Source: SG8-41 sp036555615
GTDB taxonomy: Bacteria > Pseudomonadota > Gammaproteobacteria > Burkholderiales > SG8-41
Reading direction: 5' to 3'
NCBI GenBank assembly: GCA_036555615.1
Contig: DATBKZ010000095.1
Location: forward strand, 1 to 46,640
DNA length: 46,640 nt
Shown: positions 1-7,778 of the stretch, piece after piece
Layout: each line of letters opens with the position of its first letter
How positions within the stretch are numbered: position 1 is the stretch's first letter
The notes under the pieces: generated by a model
What the model saw: only the letters and a program-made list of their open reading frames with translations
Told to the model about the DNA's origin: nothing
The model's database searches: none
Translations under genes and position numbers: made by a program

Positions 1-1
1 G

Positions 2-226
2 ATCCGCATGGCGCGGCTGCGCGGCACGCCGGTTGAGCGCGCCTACATCGGAATGGACCTGGAGGAGCCGGCGGTCGATTTCGCCGCGCTCGCCAAGTCG
101 ATGGGCTGGTACGCCGAAGGGCCCATCGCGCACGGAAAGGAAGTGGGGTCCGCCTTGGAGCGCGCGATTGCGAGGGTGAAAGCCGGCCAGCCCGCCCTGC
201 TCGACACGATCACCCAGAAGCGTTAA
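2..226 (+). CDS. C-terminal end of a thiamine pyrophosphate-dependent enzyme (partial)
   Basis: The reading frame is open at the left edge and ends with TAA, so only the last ~74 residues are present. The text (AYIGMDLEEPAVDFAALAKSMG, then a Glu-rich helix and ARVKAGQPALLDTIT) matches the end of the TPP-binding domain of acetolactate synthase/benzoylformate decarboxylase-type enzymes, where a D-F-x-x-L-A-x-x-x-G helix precedes a final strand. The substrate cannot be told from this piece. The next gene, an NAD-dependent dehydrogenase, follows on the same strand after an 85-nt gap that holds a palindromic repeat. Family call is good; specific function unknown. Confidence 0.7.
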   Translation: MRMARLRGTPVERAYIGMDLEEPAVDFAALAKSMGWYAEGPIAHGKEVGSALERAIARVKAGQPALLDTITQKR

Positions 227-245
227 GCCGGATTCCAGATTTGCA

Positions 246-297
246 TTCCCCTCCTGTCCGAGGAGGGGTCGCACAGCGGAGCGGCGGGGGTGGTGGA
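246..297. repeat. Dispersed palindromic intergenic repeat, copy 1
   Basis: CCCCTCCT-gtccg-AGGAGGGG forms an 8-bp hairpin, followed by a GC-rich stretch ending GGGGGTGGTGG. The same architecture (hairpin, variable middle, GGGGTGGTNG end) recurs near 14950, 17921, 35396 and 42378. It sits between two same-strand genes and may attenuate or terminate transcription. Confidence 0.6.
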
Positions 298-311
298 AGA
301 AGGGGAACTCC

Positions 312-1157
312 ATGAGCGGCAACGCAGCAGTGCAGATCAATACCGTCGGCGTCATCGGCGCCGGCCGCATGGGGCAGCCGATCATCGGGCACCTCGCGCG
401 CAAGGGATTCCGCGCGCTCGTGCATGACATCGACCCCGGCAAGAAAGGCGCGGCCGAAGCGCGGGGCGGGACCTGGAGCGCCGACCTTCCGGCGCTTGCG
501 CGCACCGCCGACGCCATCCTGATCTGCGTCGGCTACGACCATGAATTGCGCGCGCTGCTCTCCGATGACGGGATCCTTCCGCACGCACGCGCCGGGACGA
601 TCGTCGCGGTTCTCAGCACCGTGCATCCGGGAACGATGCGGGAGCTCGCAGAGCGCGGCCGCGCGCGGGGCGTGCACGTCGTGGATGCGACGATGTGCCG
701 GGGCGGCTGGGCGGCCGACGAGGGGACGCTCCTCTCGTTCGTGGCGGGAAGCCCGGAAACCGTCTCGAGGCTGCGGCCAGTGCTCGCCGCGTTCTCGAGC
801 GATATCGTGCACACCGGCGAAATCGGAACCGCGCAGGTCGCGAAGGCCGTCAACAACATGATCATGTGGGCCTGCCTGGTCGCCGACCACGAGGCGCTTG
901 CGCTCGCGCAGCGCTACGGGCTGGATGTCGAGATGATGCGAAGAGCGCTCCTCACGACGCACTCGACGAACGGCGCGCTCGAGCATTGGGGAAAACAGAC
1001 CATGGCGTGGGCCGACGACGACATGGAGATCGTGGCGGCCATGGCCAAGGAGCGCGGCATCGTGCTCGAGCAGGCCGCCGTGGTGCAGAAAATCTGCCGC
1101 ACGCTCAAGCCCCGGCGATTTCAACTGGACCAGTACGGCACGGGACGCGGGGAATAG
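312..1157 (+). CDS. NAD(P)-dependent 3-hydroxyisobutyrate dehydrogenase-family oxidoreductase
   Basis: This 281-residue protein starts with a Rossmann motif GVIGAGRMGQP (residues ~13-23). It has a substrate-binding stretch DATMCRGGWAADEG and the family's catalytic Lys in VAKAVNN (~residue 178). These are the beta-hydroxyacid dehydrogenase signatures; members oxidise 3-hydroxyisobutyrate, tartronate semialdehyde or related acids, or reduce imines. The usual DAPVSGG is replaced by DATMCRGG, so the substrate is probably not the canonical one. The ATG follows a clear GAAGGGG. It lies downstream of a TPP-enzyme end, consistent with a small catabolic cluster. Length is close to the usual ~290 residues. 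Confidence 0.85.
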   Translation: MSGNAAVQINTVGVIGAGRMGQPIIGHLARKGFRALVHDIDPGKKGAAEARGGTWSADLPALARTADAILICVGYDHELRALLSDDGILPHARAGTIVAVLSTVHPGTMRELAERGRARGVHVVDATMCRGGWAADEGTLLSFVAGSPETVSRLRPVLAAFSSDIVHTGEIGTAQVAKAVNNMIMWACLVADHEALALAQRYGLDVEMMRRALLTTHSTNGALEHWGKQTMAWADDDMEIVAAMAKERGIVLEQAAVVQKICRTLKPRRFQLDQYGTGRGE

Positions 1158-1223
1158 ATCGGCCGGGCAGACTGTTTACGCTGGCACCAGGTGTCACGCC
1201 GGCATTTTCCAAAGGGGGAATCC

Positions 1224-1823
1224 ATGAAGCAGCTACTGATTTCACTGGTGGCGGGCGCTTTCGTCCTTGCATCCGGCACCGTCGAGGCACAGCAGAAGTC
1301 CCAGCGTATTCGCGGAACGATCAGCGCGTTCGACGGCAAGATGCTCTCGGTCAAGTCCCGCGAAGGCAAGGACCTGGTCGTCGAGCTGACCGGGAAAGCC
1401 TCGGTTGCGACGGCCAAGGCGATCACCCTCGCCGACCTCAAGCCCGGGGCCTACGTCGGGGTCACTACCCGCAAGGGCGCCGACGGGGCGCTCGTCGCCC
1501 TCGAGGTCCACACCCTGCCGCCCGCCGTGAAGCCAGGCTTCCGGCCCTGGGACCTTGCGCCAGGGACGATGATGACCAACGCCAACATCGCCTCCGTCAC
1601 GCAAGGCGCCGGCGGCCACGAGCTGGTGATGAAGCTCCCGGACGGGGAGCAGAAGATCAGGGTGCCCTCGGGCACGCCGATCGTCACCCAGGTCAAGGCG
1701 GGCCGCTCCGATCTCAAGACCGGAGAGTACGTATTCTTCAATGCCAACGTGGGCGCCGACGGCAAGCTGACCGTTCCGGGACGCATCCAGGTGAGCAAGG
1801 GCGGGGTCAAGCCGCCGCAGTGA
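1224..1823 (+). CDS. Exported small beta-rich protein, DUF5666-like (tandem copy 1)
   Basis: A 199-residue protein with a typical signal peptide (MKQLLISLVAGAFVLASG, cleavage near VEA-QQ). The mature part begins RIRGTISAFDGKMLSVKSREGK, the start of an OB-like barrel repeat seen in DUF5666-type periplasmic proteins; a second similar unit follows after ~95 residues (ANIASVTQG). The start at 1224 is chosen over an in-frame ATG at 1191 because AAAGGGGGAA lies just upstream and the signal peptide begins there. A paralogue follows 17 nt downstream, so the two are likely co-transcribed. Function unknown; periplasmic location is inferred. Confidence 0.75.
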   Translation: MKQLLISLVAGAFVLASGTVEAQQKSQRIRGTISAFDGKMLSVKSREGKDLVVELTGKASVATAKAITLADLKPGAYVGVTTRKGADGALVALEVHTLPPAVKPGFRPWDLAPGTMMTNANIASVTQGAGGHELVMKLPDGEQKIRVPSGTPIVTQVKAGRSDLKTGEYVFFNANVGADGKLTVPGRIQVSKGGVKPPQ

Positions 1824-1840
1824 TTCCCCAAGGAAAAATC

Positions 1841-2419
1841 ATGAAGCCACTTCAGTCCGGTCTCCTGTTCCTCGTGCTCGGGTTGCTGGCGGGAGCCGTC
1901 GATGCGCAGGCGCCGACGCGCGTGCGCGGGACGATCAGCGGCTTCGACGGCAAGATGCTTTCAGTGAAGTCGCGGGACGGAAAGAACGTCGCCATCGAGC
2001 TCGCGGAAAAAACCGCCATCGTATTCACCCAGCCGATCCCGCTCTCGGAGATCAAGCCCGGTGATTTTCTGGGGGTCACCTCGATGAAGCGCGCCGACGG
2101 GACGCTCACCGCTTACGAAGTGCGCCGCTTCCCGAAGCCGCTCAATCCCGGCCACCGCCCCTTCGACGGGCGCGACGACCAGACCATGACCAACGCGACC
2201 GTGGGGGCGATGGTTCAGTCGGCAAGCGGCCGCGAGCTCACCATGACCTACGACGGCGGCGCGCAGAAGATCGCGGTCCCGGAAGGCGCGTCAATCTCCA
2301 CGCTCGTGCCCGGCAATCGCTCGCAGCTCGTTCCCGGCGCCGCCGTGAACCTCACCGCCCGTGCCGGCGACGGGGGCAAGCTGACGGCGATCCGCATCCA
2401 GGTCAGCCCACCGAAATAA
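1841..2419 (+). CDS. Exported small beta-rich protein, DUF5666-like (tandem copy 2)
   Basis: A 192-residue paralogue of the preceding protein: signal peptide MKPLQSGLLFLVLGLLAGAVDA, then VRGTISGFDGKMLSVKSRDGK, which matches copy 1 almost residue for residue, and a second unit beginning NATVGAMVQS. The frame runs far upstream without a stop, but the ATG at 1841, preceded by AAGGAAAAA and starting a signal peptide, is the credible start. The gene begins 17 nt after copy 1. The shared core and diverged C-terminal half point to an older tandem duplication. No catalytic residues are evident; function unknown. Confidence 0.75.
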   Translation: MKPLQSGLLFLVLGLLAGAVDAQAPTRVRGTISGFDGKMLSVKSRDGKNVAIELAEKTAIVFTQPIPLSEIKPGDFLGVTSMKRADGTLTAYEVRRFPKPLNPGHRPFDGRDDQTMTNATVGAMVQSASGRELTMTYDGGAQKIAVPEGASISTLVPGNRSQLVPGAAVNLTARAGDGGKLTAIRIQVSPPK

Positions 2420-2421
2420 AA

Positions 2422-2458
2422 GGTCCATTGCGTGGACCGAGGGCGCTGGCCAAGCGCC
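2422..2458 (+). terminator. Two small adjacent hairpins after the tandem exported genes
   Basis: GGTCC-attgcgt-GGACC is followed directly by GGCGCT-ggcca-AGCGCC, just after the stop codon at 2419. There is no T-run, so a Rho-independent terminator is only a possibility. Confidence 0.3.
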
Positions 2459-2555
2459 GCGCTTCGCAGTAAAGTTACCCGCCGGCTTCACCCGCACCCG
2501 CCGCGCCGCGGCGGGTTACGAGTTCCGCTCGTCCAGCCATCCCGGGGAGTCTTCC

Positions 2556-3200
2556 ATGATCTACGAAGTGAGAACCTACGACATCAAGCCGCAATCGCTC
2601 TCCGAGGTGGAGAAGCGCTTCGGGGAAGCCTACGATCACCGCAAGAAATTCTCGCAGCTCGCGGCCTACTGGCACACCGAGGTCGGTCCGCTCAACCAGG
2701 TGATCCACGTGTGGCCGTACAAGGACCTCGAGGAGCGCACGCGCATACGCGCCCAAGCGGTCAAGGAAGGCGCGGGCAAGTGGCCGCCCAATACTGCGGA
2801 TTTCATGGTCAGACAGCGCTCGGACATCTTCCTGCAGTTCGACTTTTCCCCCGTGCTGAAGCCGGGCAAGCAGGGGCCGTTCTTCGAGATGCGCGTCTAC
2901 ACCTACGCCACCGGGCAGCTCGAGAACCTCACCCGGGCGTGGGCCCATGCGCTTCCCAAGCGCCTCAAGCACGGTCCGATCACCGCCGTCTGGTATTCCG
3001 AACTGGGCGGGCTCAACCAGTTCGTCCACATCTGGCCATACAAGACGCTGGACGAGCGCTGGGCGACGCGCCAAAAGGCCAGCGACGCTGGCGACTGGCC
3101 GCCATCCGCCGTGGCGAAGAAGGCGGGACTGCCCGCGTATCTCCTCCTGCACCAGGAGAACAAGATCCTCATGCCCGCAGCCTTTTCGCCGCTGCAGTAA
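2556..3200 (+). CDS. NIPSNAP family protein
   Basis: The 214-residue protein contains two related ferredoxin-like halves, each with the family pattern: MIYEVRTYDIKP...GPLNQVIHVWPYKDLEER (1-60) and FEMRVYTYATG...GGLNQFVHIWPYKTLDER (~110-170). The IHVWPYKDL core is diagnostic for NIPSNAP, a dimeric alpha/beta-barrel family related to EthD. Biochemical role is unsettled in bacteria; members are often found beside acyl-CoA and aromatic catabolism genes, as here beside an acyl-CoA dehydrogenase. The ATG follows GGGGAG with ideal spacing. Confidence in the family is high, in the function low. Confidence 0.88.
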   Translation: MIYEVRTYDIKPQSLSEVEKRFGEAYDHRKKFSQLAAYWHTEVGPLNQVIHVWPYKDLEERTRIRAQAVKEGAGKWPPNTADFMVRQRSDIFLQFDFSPVLKPGKQGPFFEMRVYTYATGQLENLTRAWAHALPKRLKHGPITAVWYSELGGLNQFVHIWPYKTLDERWATRQKASDAGDWPPSAVAKKAGLPAYLLLHQENKILMPAAFSPLQ

Positions 3201-3302
3201 GGCGCCGGGAGGCGAAACAGGTGCCCCGCCCACGGATACGTTGCTCCGGAAGCGGCCCCTGAGCCACGTACCACGAACCCGAATCCGTAGAGGGAACCCG
3301 AC

Positions 3303-4553
3303 ATGTTGTTAGACGAAATGGTCGAGCGCGGCCTGCCCGAAGAGACTCGCATGATGCGGGACGTCACGCGCAAGTTCGCCAACGAGCACGTCATCCCATT
3401 CACGCGCCAGAACTGGCAGCGGGAATGGAACATGAATCCAGACGAGCGGTTGCCGCGCAAGATACTCGAGGTGGCCGACGAGATCGGAATCCGCACGCTG
3501 GGCGTCCCCGAGGAGTTTGGCGGCACGCCGCTCGACCCGAAGACGGAAACGCAGACCTTCGCCGTGATCTCAGAGGAGATCTCGCGCGGCGACTGCGGCC
3601 TGTCGGAGAAACTCGTGCAGATCTGGAAGGTCTCGGTGCTGTTGCGGAACGTCGCGCCGCGCCACCTTCAGGAAAGGTGGTTCCCGGAGGTCGTGAAGGA
3701 CCCGACTTTCCTGCTGTCACACTGCCTCACCGAGCCGCGCGGGGCATCAGACCGCTGGCTCCCCTACGACGTGCCGGAAGCGATGATGCACACCCGCGCC
3801 GAACTGAAGGGTGACAAATGGGTGATCAACGGCCGCAAGCAGTTCATCACCAACGCCTGGGACTCAAAGCTCTACGTGGTCTATGCCACCACCAAACCGG
3901 GCGCCGGCATGACCAAAGGGACGTCGTGCTTCCTCGTGCCGCGCGGCACGCCCGGTCTCAGCGTGGCGCGCTGCAACGAGACGCTCGGCGGGCGCTACAT
4001 GAACAACGGTGAAATCGTGCTCGAGGACTGCGCGGTCCCGAAGGACCACCTGCTGGTCCAGGATGTCGCACTGGCTCGCGCCAGCGTCTACTTCCGGCCC
4101 GGGAAAATCATCCAGGGCTCGAAAAATCTCGGCGTCGCGGTCCGGGCGTTCGAGGAAACCGCCAAGTACGTGCAGGACTACGTGCAGGGCGGCCGCATCC
4201 TCATCAAGCACCAGGCGACCGCCATCCGGCTTGCCGAGATGGCGACCAAGATCTGCACCGTGCGCGGCATCCTCCGCGAGGCCTCGCGCGCGGTTGACGA
4301 AAAGCTGCCGGAGGCTGAAGTGCTCTGCAACATGGTCAAGCTCTACGCCTCCGAGGCGGTGCTCGATGTCTGCCGGCACGCGATGGAGTTGCACGGCGGC
4401 AACGGCACCATGCTCGATTTCGGCATCGAGAAGCTCTATCGCGACGCCTCGATGTATCTGCACATGGACGGCACCGTGGACATCACCAAGTTCAAGATCG
4501 TGAAAAACTTGTTCCCGGACACCGCCGGCAAGTACGCCGGCCCCGAAACCTGA
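3303..4553 (+). CDS. Acyl-CoA dehydrogenase family protein
   Basis: At 416 residues this has the normal length of the family. It shows the N-terminal helical domain (EEFGGTPLDP), the central beta-domain (LTEPRGASDR; KWVINGRKQFITNA; RYMNNGEIVLEDCAVPKDHLL) and the C-terminal helical domain with AMELHGGNGTMLDFGIEKLYRD, which binds FAD across the dimer. It should oxidise an acyl-CoA to the enoyl-CoA with electrons passed to ETF. The usual YEGT near the C-terminus is replaced by HMDGTVDITKF, so the catalytic base and the acyl chain cannot be assigned. Start chosen at ATG 3303 after AGAGGGAA. Confidence 0.88.
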   Translation: MLLDEMVERGLPEETRMMRDVTRKFANEHVIPFTRQNWQREWNMNPDERLPRKILEVADEIGIRTLGVPEEFGGTPLDPKTETQTFAVISEEISRGDCGLSEKLVQIWKVSVLLRNVAPRHLQERWFPEVVKDPTFLLSHCLTEPRGASDRWLPYDVPEAMMHTRAELKGDKWVINGRKQFITNAWDSKLYVVYATTKPGAGMTKGTSCFLVPRGTPGLSVARCNETLGGRYMNNGEIVLEDCAVPKDHLLVQDVALARASVYFRPGKIIQGSKNLGVAVRAFEETAKYVQDYVQGGRILIKHQATAIRLAEMATKICTVRGILREASRAVDEKLPEAEVLCNMVKLYASEAVLDVCRHAMELHGGNGTMLDFGIEKLYRDASMYLHMDGTVDITKFKIVKNLFPDTAGKYAGPET

Positions 4554-4829
4554 GCGTGGCCGCCCGCGGGCGGGATGGCCGCCGATCGAAGCCGCGGCCG
4601 TCGTTGATCGGCGAAACGATAACCGCCCGGAAATCAGCTTATTAACCGAACGGGCGCCGGGCGCCGTCGCAAGCCGGCGACGAAATCCTCCGATCGCCGC
4701 TCGCGTCCTCGCTTCAACAGCCTGATTTCGCGACCTTTGCCACGCCTGGCACGGATGTCGCTTCTATGTCGCGACCGACAAACTGCAACAATCCTTCGTC
4801 AGGCTTCTTTCGGAAAGGAGAAATCCGCT

Positions 4830-5102
4830 ATGCCAGCAAGAAAAGGCGCATCGGCGCGCATGCAGCGAATGCTTCGCCCGCTCGCGTGGGACGAGATCGA
4901 CGAGCCCGGGGCCTATGTGGAACTGTCAACTGGCAAACTCTATCGCATCACGCAAGAGAGTCTGCTCGTTGACAACTCGCTCGCGAGGCCCGGGAACGGC
5001 GGGCCGGTCTCGCCCGTCGTGCAGCTGAGCACGGACCCGTTCATCTTCGATCTCGCGGCGCGGATGCTCTGTGTCGAGCACAACATCCGGCCCGACTTCT
5101 GA
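4830..5102 (+). CDS. Small hypothetical protein (90 aa)
   Basis: A basic N-terminus (MPARKGASARMQRML) is followed by a compact acidic/aliphatic region (DEIDEPGAYVELSTGKLYRI). No signal peptide, no membrane segment and one cysteine. AAAGGAG sits 9 nt before this ATG, which is why it is preferred to the upstream in-frame ATG at 4737. The 276 nt before the gene contain no other convincing ORF, only a GC palindrome (CCGCCCGCGGGCGG near 4561) after the acyl-CoA dehydrogenase. The next gene begins 10 nt after the stop, so the two are probably co-transcribed. Not recognised. Confidence 0.6.
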   Translation: MPARKGASARMQRMLRPLAWDEIDEPGAYVELSTGKLYRITQESLLVDNSLARPGNGGPVSPVVQLSTDPFIFDLAARMLCVEHNIRPDF

Positions 5103-5112
5103 TGGAGGACGC

Positions 5113-5568
5113 ATGGCACTCAAACGGCGAGCCGTCCCTTCCGGACATCGCACCGCGACGCCGTTCCTCGTGGTGGACGACGCCGCGGAGGCGATCGACT
5201 TCTACATGCGCGCGTTCGGCGCGAAGGAGCTGATGCGCGTCGAGGACAACGGCAGGATCACCCACGCGCAGTTCCGGATCGGAAATTCCCGCTTCATGTT
5301 GTCCGACGAGTTTCCGGAGGCGGGCGTGTGCGGACCGCGGTCCTATGGCGGCTCTCCGCTCCGCATTTTCCTCTACGTCGCCAACGTCGACAGTTTTGTC
5401 GGCAGGGCCGTCGCCATAGGCGCGAAGCTGCAGCAGCCAGTGGACGAGAAGCGCTACGGCGACCGCTCCGGCAGCATCGAGGATCCCTTCGGCTACACCT
5501 GGCACGTCGCCACGCACCGGAGGGACGTCACTCCCGAGGAAATCCAGGCGAGTTCTGGCGCGGGCTGA
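5113..5568 (+). CDS. VOC (glyoxalase/PhnB-like) family protein
   Basis: The 151-residue protein has the vicinal-oxygen-chelate pattern: TPFLVVDDAAEAIDFYMRAFGAKE (beta-alpha-beta-beta unit 1), ARFRIGN-like strand with FMLSDEF, then LRIFLYVANVDSFVGRAVAIGAKL (unit 2) and GDRSGSIEDPFGYTWHVATH, the typical end of PhnB-like members. Candidate metal ligands are H in ITHAQF, and E/D around the SIEDPFG turn. Substrate unknown; such proteins include glyoxalases, fosfomycin-type thiol transferases and many uncharacterised enzymes. Start at 5113 rather than the upstream in-frame ATG at 5071 because GGAGGA lies 3-8 nt before it. Ends 25 nt from the convergent ridA-like gene. Confidence 0.85.
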   Translation: MALKRRAVPSGHRTATPFLVVDDAAEAIDFYMRAFGAKELMRVEDNGRITHAQFRIGNSRFMLSDEFPEAGVCGPRSYGGSPLRIFLYVANVDSFVGRAVAIGAKLQQPVDEKRYGDRSGSIEDPFGYTWHVATHRRDVTPEEIQASSGAG

Positions 5569-5593
5569 CGCAATTGAGCGTCAGTACCCCTCC

Positions 5594-5974
5594 TTAAGCC
5601 TCCGCGACGCACTCGATCTCGAGCAGGAAATCCGGGTTCGCCAGCTCGCACACGATCGTGGTGCGCGCCGGGTATTCGCCTTCCTTGAAGTACTCGCGAT
5701 AGATGCGGTTCATCTCGTCCCAGTCGGATTTCCGCACCAGGATCACGTTGACCTTGACCACCTGGTGCAGGCCGCTGCCCGCCGCCGCCAGTACCGCCTG
5801 GATGTTCTTCATCACCTGGTGCATCTGCGCGGGAAAATCGCCCTTCGCGATCAGGCGATCGCCGTAGAAAGCGGGCGTGCCCGAAACGAACACCAGGTGG
5901 TCGGTCTTCACCGCGGGCGACAGCGGCGCCCTGGGCGGGGTGCTGGACTTGGGATGGACGATGGTTCGGGCCAT
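5594..5974 (-). CDS. RidA family protein (reactive imine/enamine deaminase-like)
   Basis: A 126-residue YjgF/YER057c/UK114-fold protein. It carries LVFVSGTPAF near the N-terminus, the MKNIQAVLAAAGSGLHQVVKVNVIL helix-strand, PARTTIVCELA with the conserved Arg that binds the substrate carboxylate, and LLEIECVA with the conserved Glu. Canonical RidA hydrolyses 2-aminoacrylate-type imines to ketoacid and ammonia; the retained Arg and Glu fit an active deaminase, although subgroup cannot be fixed. GGAGG precedes the ATG. It starts 46 nt downstream of the UGSC selenoprotein stop on the same strand, so both are likely one transcript. Confidence 0.9.
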   Translation of the reverse strand: MARTIVHPKSSTPPRAPLSPAVKTDHLVFVSGTPAFYGDRLIAKGDFPAQMHQVMKNIQAVLAAAGSGLHQVVKVNVILVRKSDWDEMNRIYREYFKEGEYPARTTIVCELANPDFLLEIECVAEA

Positions 5975-5995
5975 GGTTTTCCTCCTGGCAATCCC

Positions 5996-6026
5996 GTCAC
6001 TGCGTCACTTCGTCACCGCGTCACTT
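5996..6026. repeat. Short tandem repeat GTCAC(T/C)NC x4
   Basis: Four imperfect 8-nt units (GTCACTGC, GTCACTTC, GTCACCGC, GTCACTTT) lie between the ridA-like and UGSC genes. The last unit contains the UGSC stop codon (TGA on the minus strand). Confidence 0.6.
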
Positions 6027-7724
6027 TCCCGCCAACGCGATCCGCTTCGCCACAGGATATCCCAGCACGCCATTATGCGCGAAGACGTAGACGCTGTTGC
6101 GCGCAAGATCGCCGGTCACGGCGAGCATGTAGTCCTCGGGCTTCCACACGAGCGGAACCAGCCGGCCGGGATCGTCGGAGGCGTGGAACACCTTCGGAAT
6201 GCGTCCCGCTCTCGCCTCCTCCGCGAGGTTCCAGGTCGGCTTCTGTGTCCAGTCGCGCAGGATCCGCTCGAACTCGCGCGCCGGGATGCGGGCATGCTCG
6301 AAGAGTCGGCGCTTCAGGTCCTGCCGCGACCAGCCCCAGCCGGCGATCGTCTCGGCAATAATCGGCGAGAGGAGCATGAGCGGCCGCAGCGTGCCCATGC
6401 CCTGCCCGACCGTGAACATGAGCTGCCACGAGTACTGCCGGATCACCGCGTCGTAAATGTAGGGCATCATCGACTCGGGGGTGGCACCTGATACCGAGGA
6501 GATGTGGTTGCCGCCGGTGTAGCGCGCGATGGTGACGGTACTCTCGCCGGGCGCGAATCCGAAGTCCGCGCTGTTCGCCTCCCAGCCGATCTTCCTCAGG
6601 ACGTCCTCATTCTCCGCGATGGCCACACGCCACGTGTTGCCGAAGGTCGCCTTGTCGTTCTGGTGCGGCAGGAAACCGGCAACGTTGCGCAGATAGAGCC
6701 GCCAGAATCGTCCGATCGCGGTATTCGGCCGGAAGCCGTCTCGCATCACGCCCTGGGTGTAGTTAAAACCGAGCTGCTTGATCATCGGCCCGTTCACGAT
6801 GATGAGCGTCTCGCCGCCCGGCGTATTGCCGCTGTGCTCGACGCCATAGGCGGGATCGGCCATCGCCTCGATCAGCGCGATGAGCACCGGCATGTATTCG
6901 GGGCGGCAGCCCGCCATGACGCCGTTCACCGCGATGCTCCAGATCGTTGCCGCGCGGCTGTCCGGCAGCAGCGCGCCAAGGGATTCACCGGGATCGCGGC
7001 GGGTGAAGCGCAGGAACTGCTCGACTCTCTCGCGCGTCGGCGGGACGATCGGCAGCCCGTCGGAGAGGCCGTGGTCGTAGAAGTAGTCGTTGATTTCCTG
7101 GAAGCCGCCCTTGACGATGACGTCTCGGGGGCCGGGCTCTCCGCCGGTGCCCGCCGGCTTCGGAGCCTTCAGCAGGTTGTCGATCACGTGCTCGAGCGTG
7201 ACCTCGAGCACGTTGCGCTCGAGCATCTCCTTGCTCTGCACACCGGGGTGGCCAACCACCCGCGCGACTGGCAGGTTCGGCATGCCGAGTCCAATCGAGG
7301 ACGCGGCGGCAAGACCCATGAAACCCTCGCACACGAGCGTGGACGACGGCACGCCGGCCGCCTCTCCCGCCGCGCTCGCCCGCAACACGGCGGGCGTGCA
7401 GCTCCCTCAACAGCCCATGCCGGAGATGACGGCGTCAACGCCGAGCTCCCGGAGCCGCTGCGGCAGCGCGGCTACCACCTCGCGCTCCTCGCTCCCGTGC
7501 GTGTTGCCGAACTCGCGCCAGCTGACGAAGCGCACGCCCGGAAACCGCGCCTTGAGTCCCGCCTCGAGGAATTCGAACACTTCGTCGCCGCGAAACACGT
7601 GGTCCCACAGCTGCGCCACCGTCTTGCCCGCGAGCGTGTCGAGCCGCTGCGCGAGCGGCTTCACCCGCGCCTGCCGCGGGCTGCGCGGCCACAGCGCTTC
7701 GAAACACCCGTCATGGCCTGCCAT
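6021..7724 (-). CDS. UGSC family selenoprotein (in-frame UGA = selenocysteine at residue 106)
   Basis: Read through one TGA at 7407-7409, this is a 567-residue protein. Residues 1-105 end in AVISGMGC, then Sec106-Gly-Ser-Cys (UGSC), then TPAVLRAS and ~450 more codons without a stop. UGSC is the defining motif of a known (seleno)protein family first named from marine metagenomes; homologues carry Cys or Sec at this position. The motif resembles redox-active CxxC/UxxC centres, so a redox or metal role is likely, but the reaction is unknown. The C-terminal part is soluble, with YDHGLSDGLPIVPPT and GTLRPLMLLSPIIAETIAG as landmarks. ATG 7724 is preferred to an in-frame start at 7760: AGGAAAG lies upstream and the decayed copy at 8865-8965 keeps the same start region. 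Calling two separate genes (7407-7724 and 6021-7388) is the alternative and looks wrong. Confidence 0.85.
7377..7409 (-). promoter_or_regulatory. Candidate bacterial SECIS element following the Sec UGA
   Basis: In mRNA sense, UGA is followed by 10 nt (GGGAGCUGCA) and then a perfect 7-bp stem CGCCCGC/GCGGGCG closed by the 6-nt loop CGUGUU. The loop starts 17 nt after UGA and has G at its second position followed by U, matching the usual bacterial SECIS geometry (apical loop roughly 16-37 nt from UGA, G among the first loop bases). Below the stem an A.A mismatch and further C-G, G-C and U.G pairs can extend it towards UGA. SelB binding is inferred. Confidence 0.65.
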
Positions 7725-7778
7725 AGTCTGGACTTTCCTGACGCTTGGGTGATCGCACAAGGATACTGTACCGGCTGG

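Noticed and set aside
695..2419. 574-codon frame including the second DUF5666-like protein
   Set aside because: Its first two thirds overlap the dehydrogenase and the first exported protein in another phase; only 1841-2419 is coding.
5996..6026. Short GTCAC repeats as a CRISPR or attachment site
   Set aside because: Units are 8 nt with no spacers and no integrase or cas gene nearby.
6021..7388. UGSC C-terminal part as an independent gene starting at GTG 7388
   Set aside because: There is no ribosome site, the true frame continues upstream through UGA, and the split would destroy the UGSC motif.
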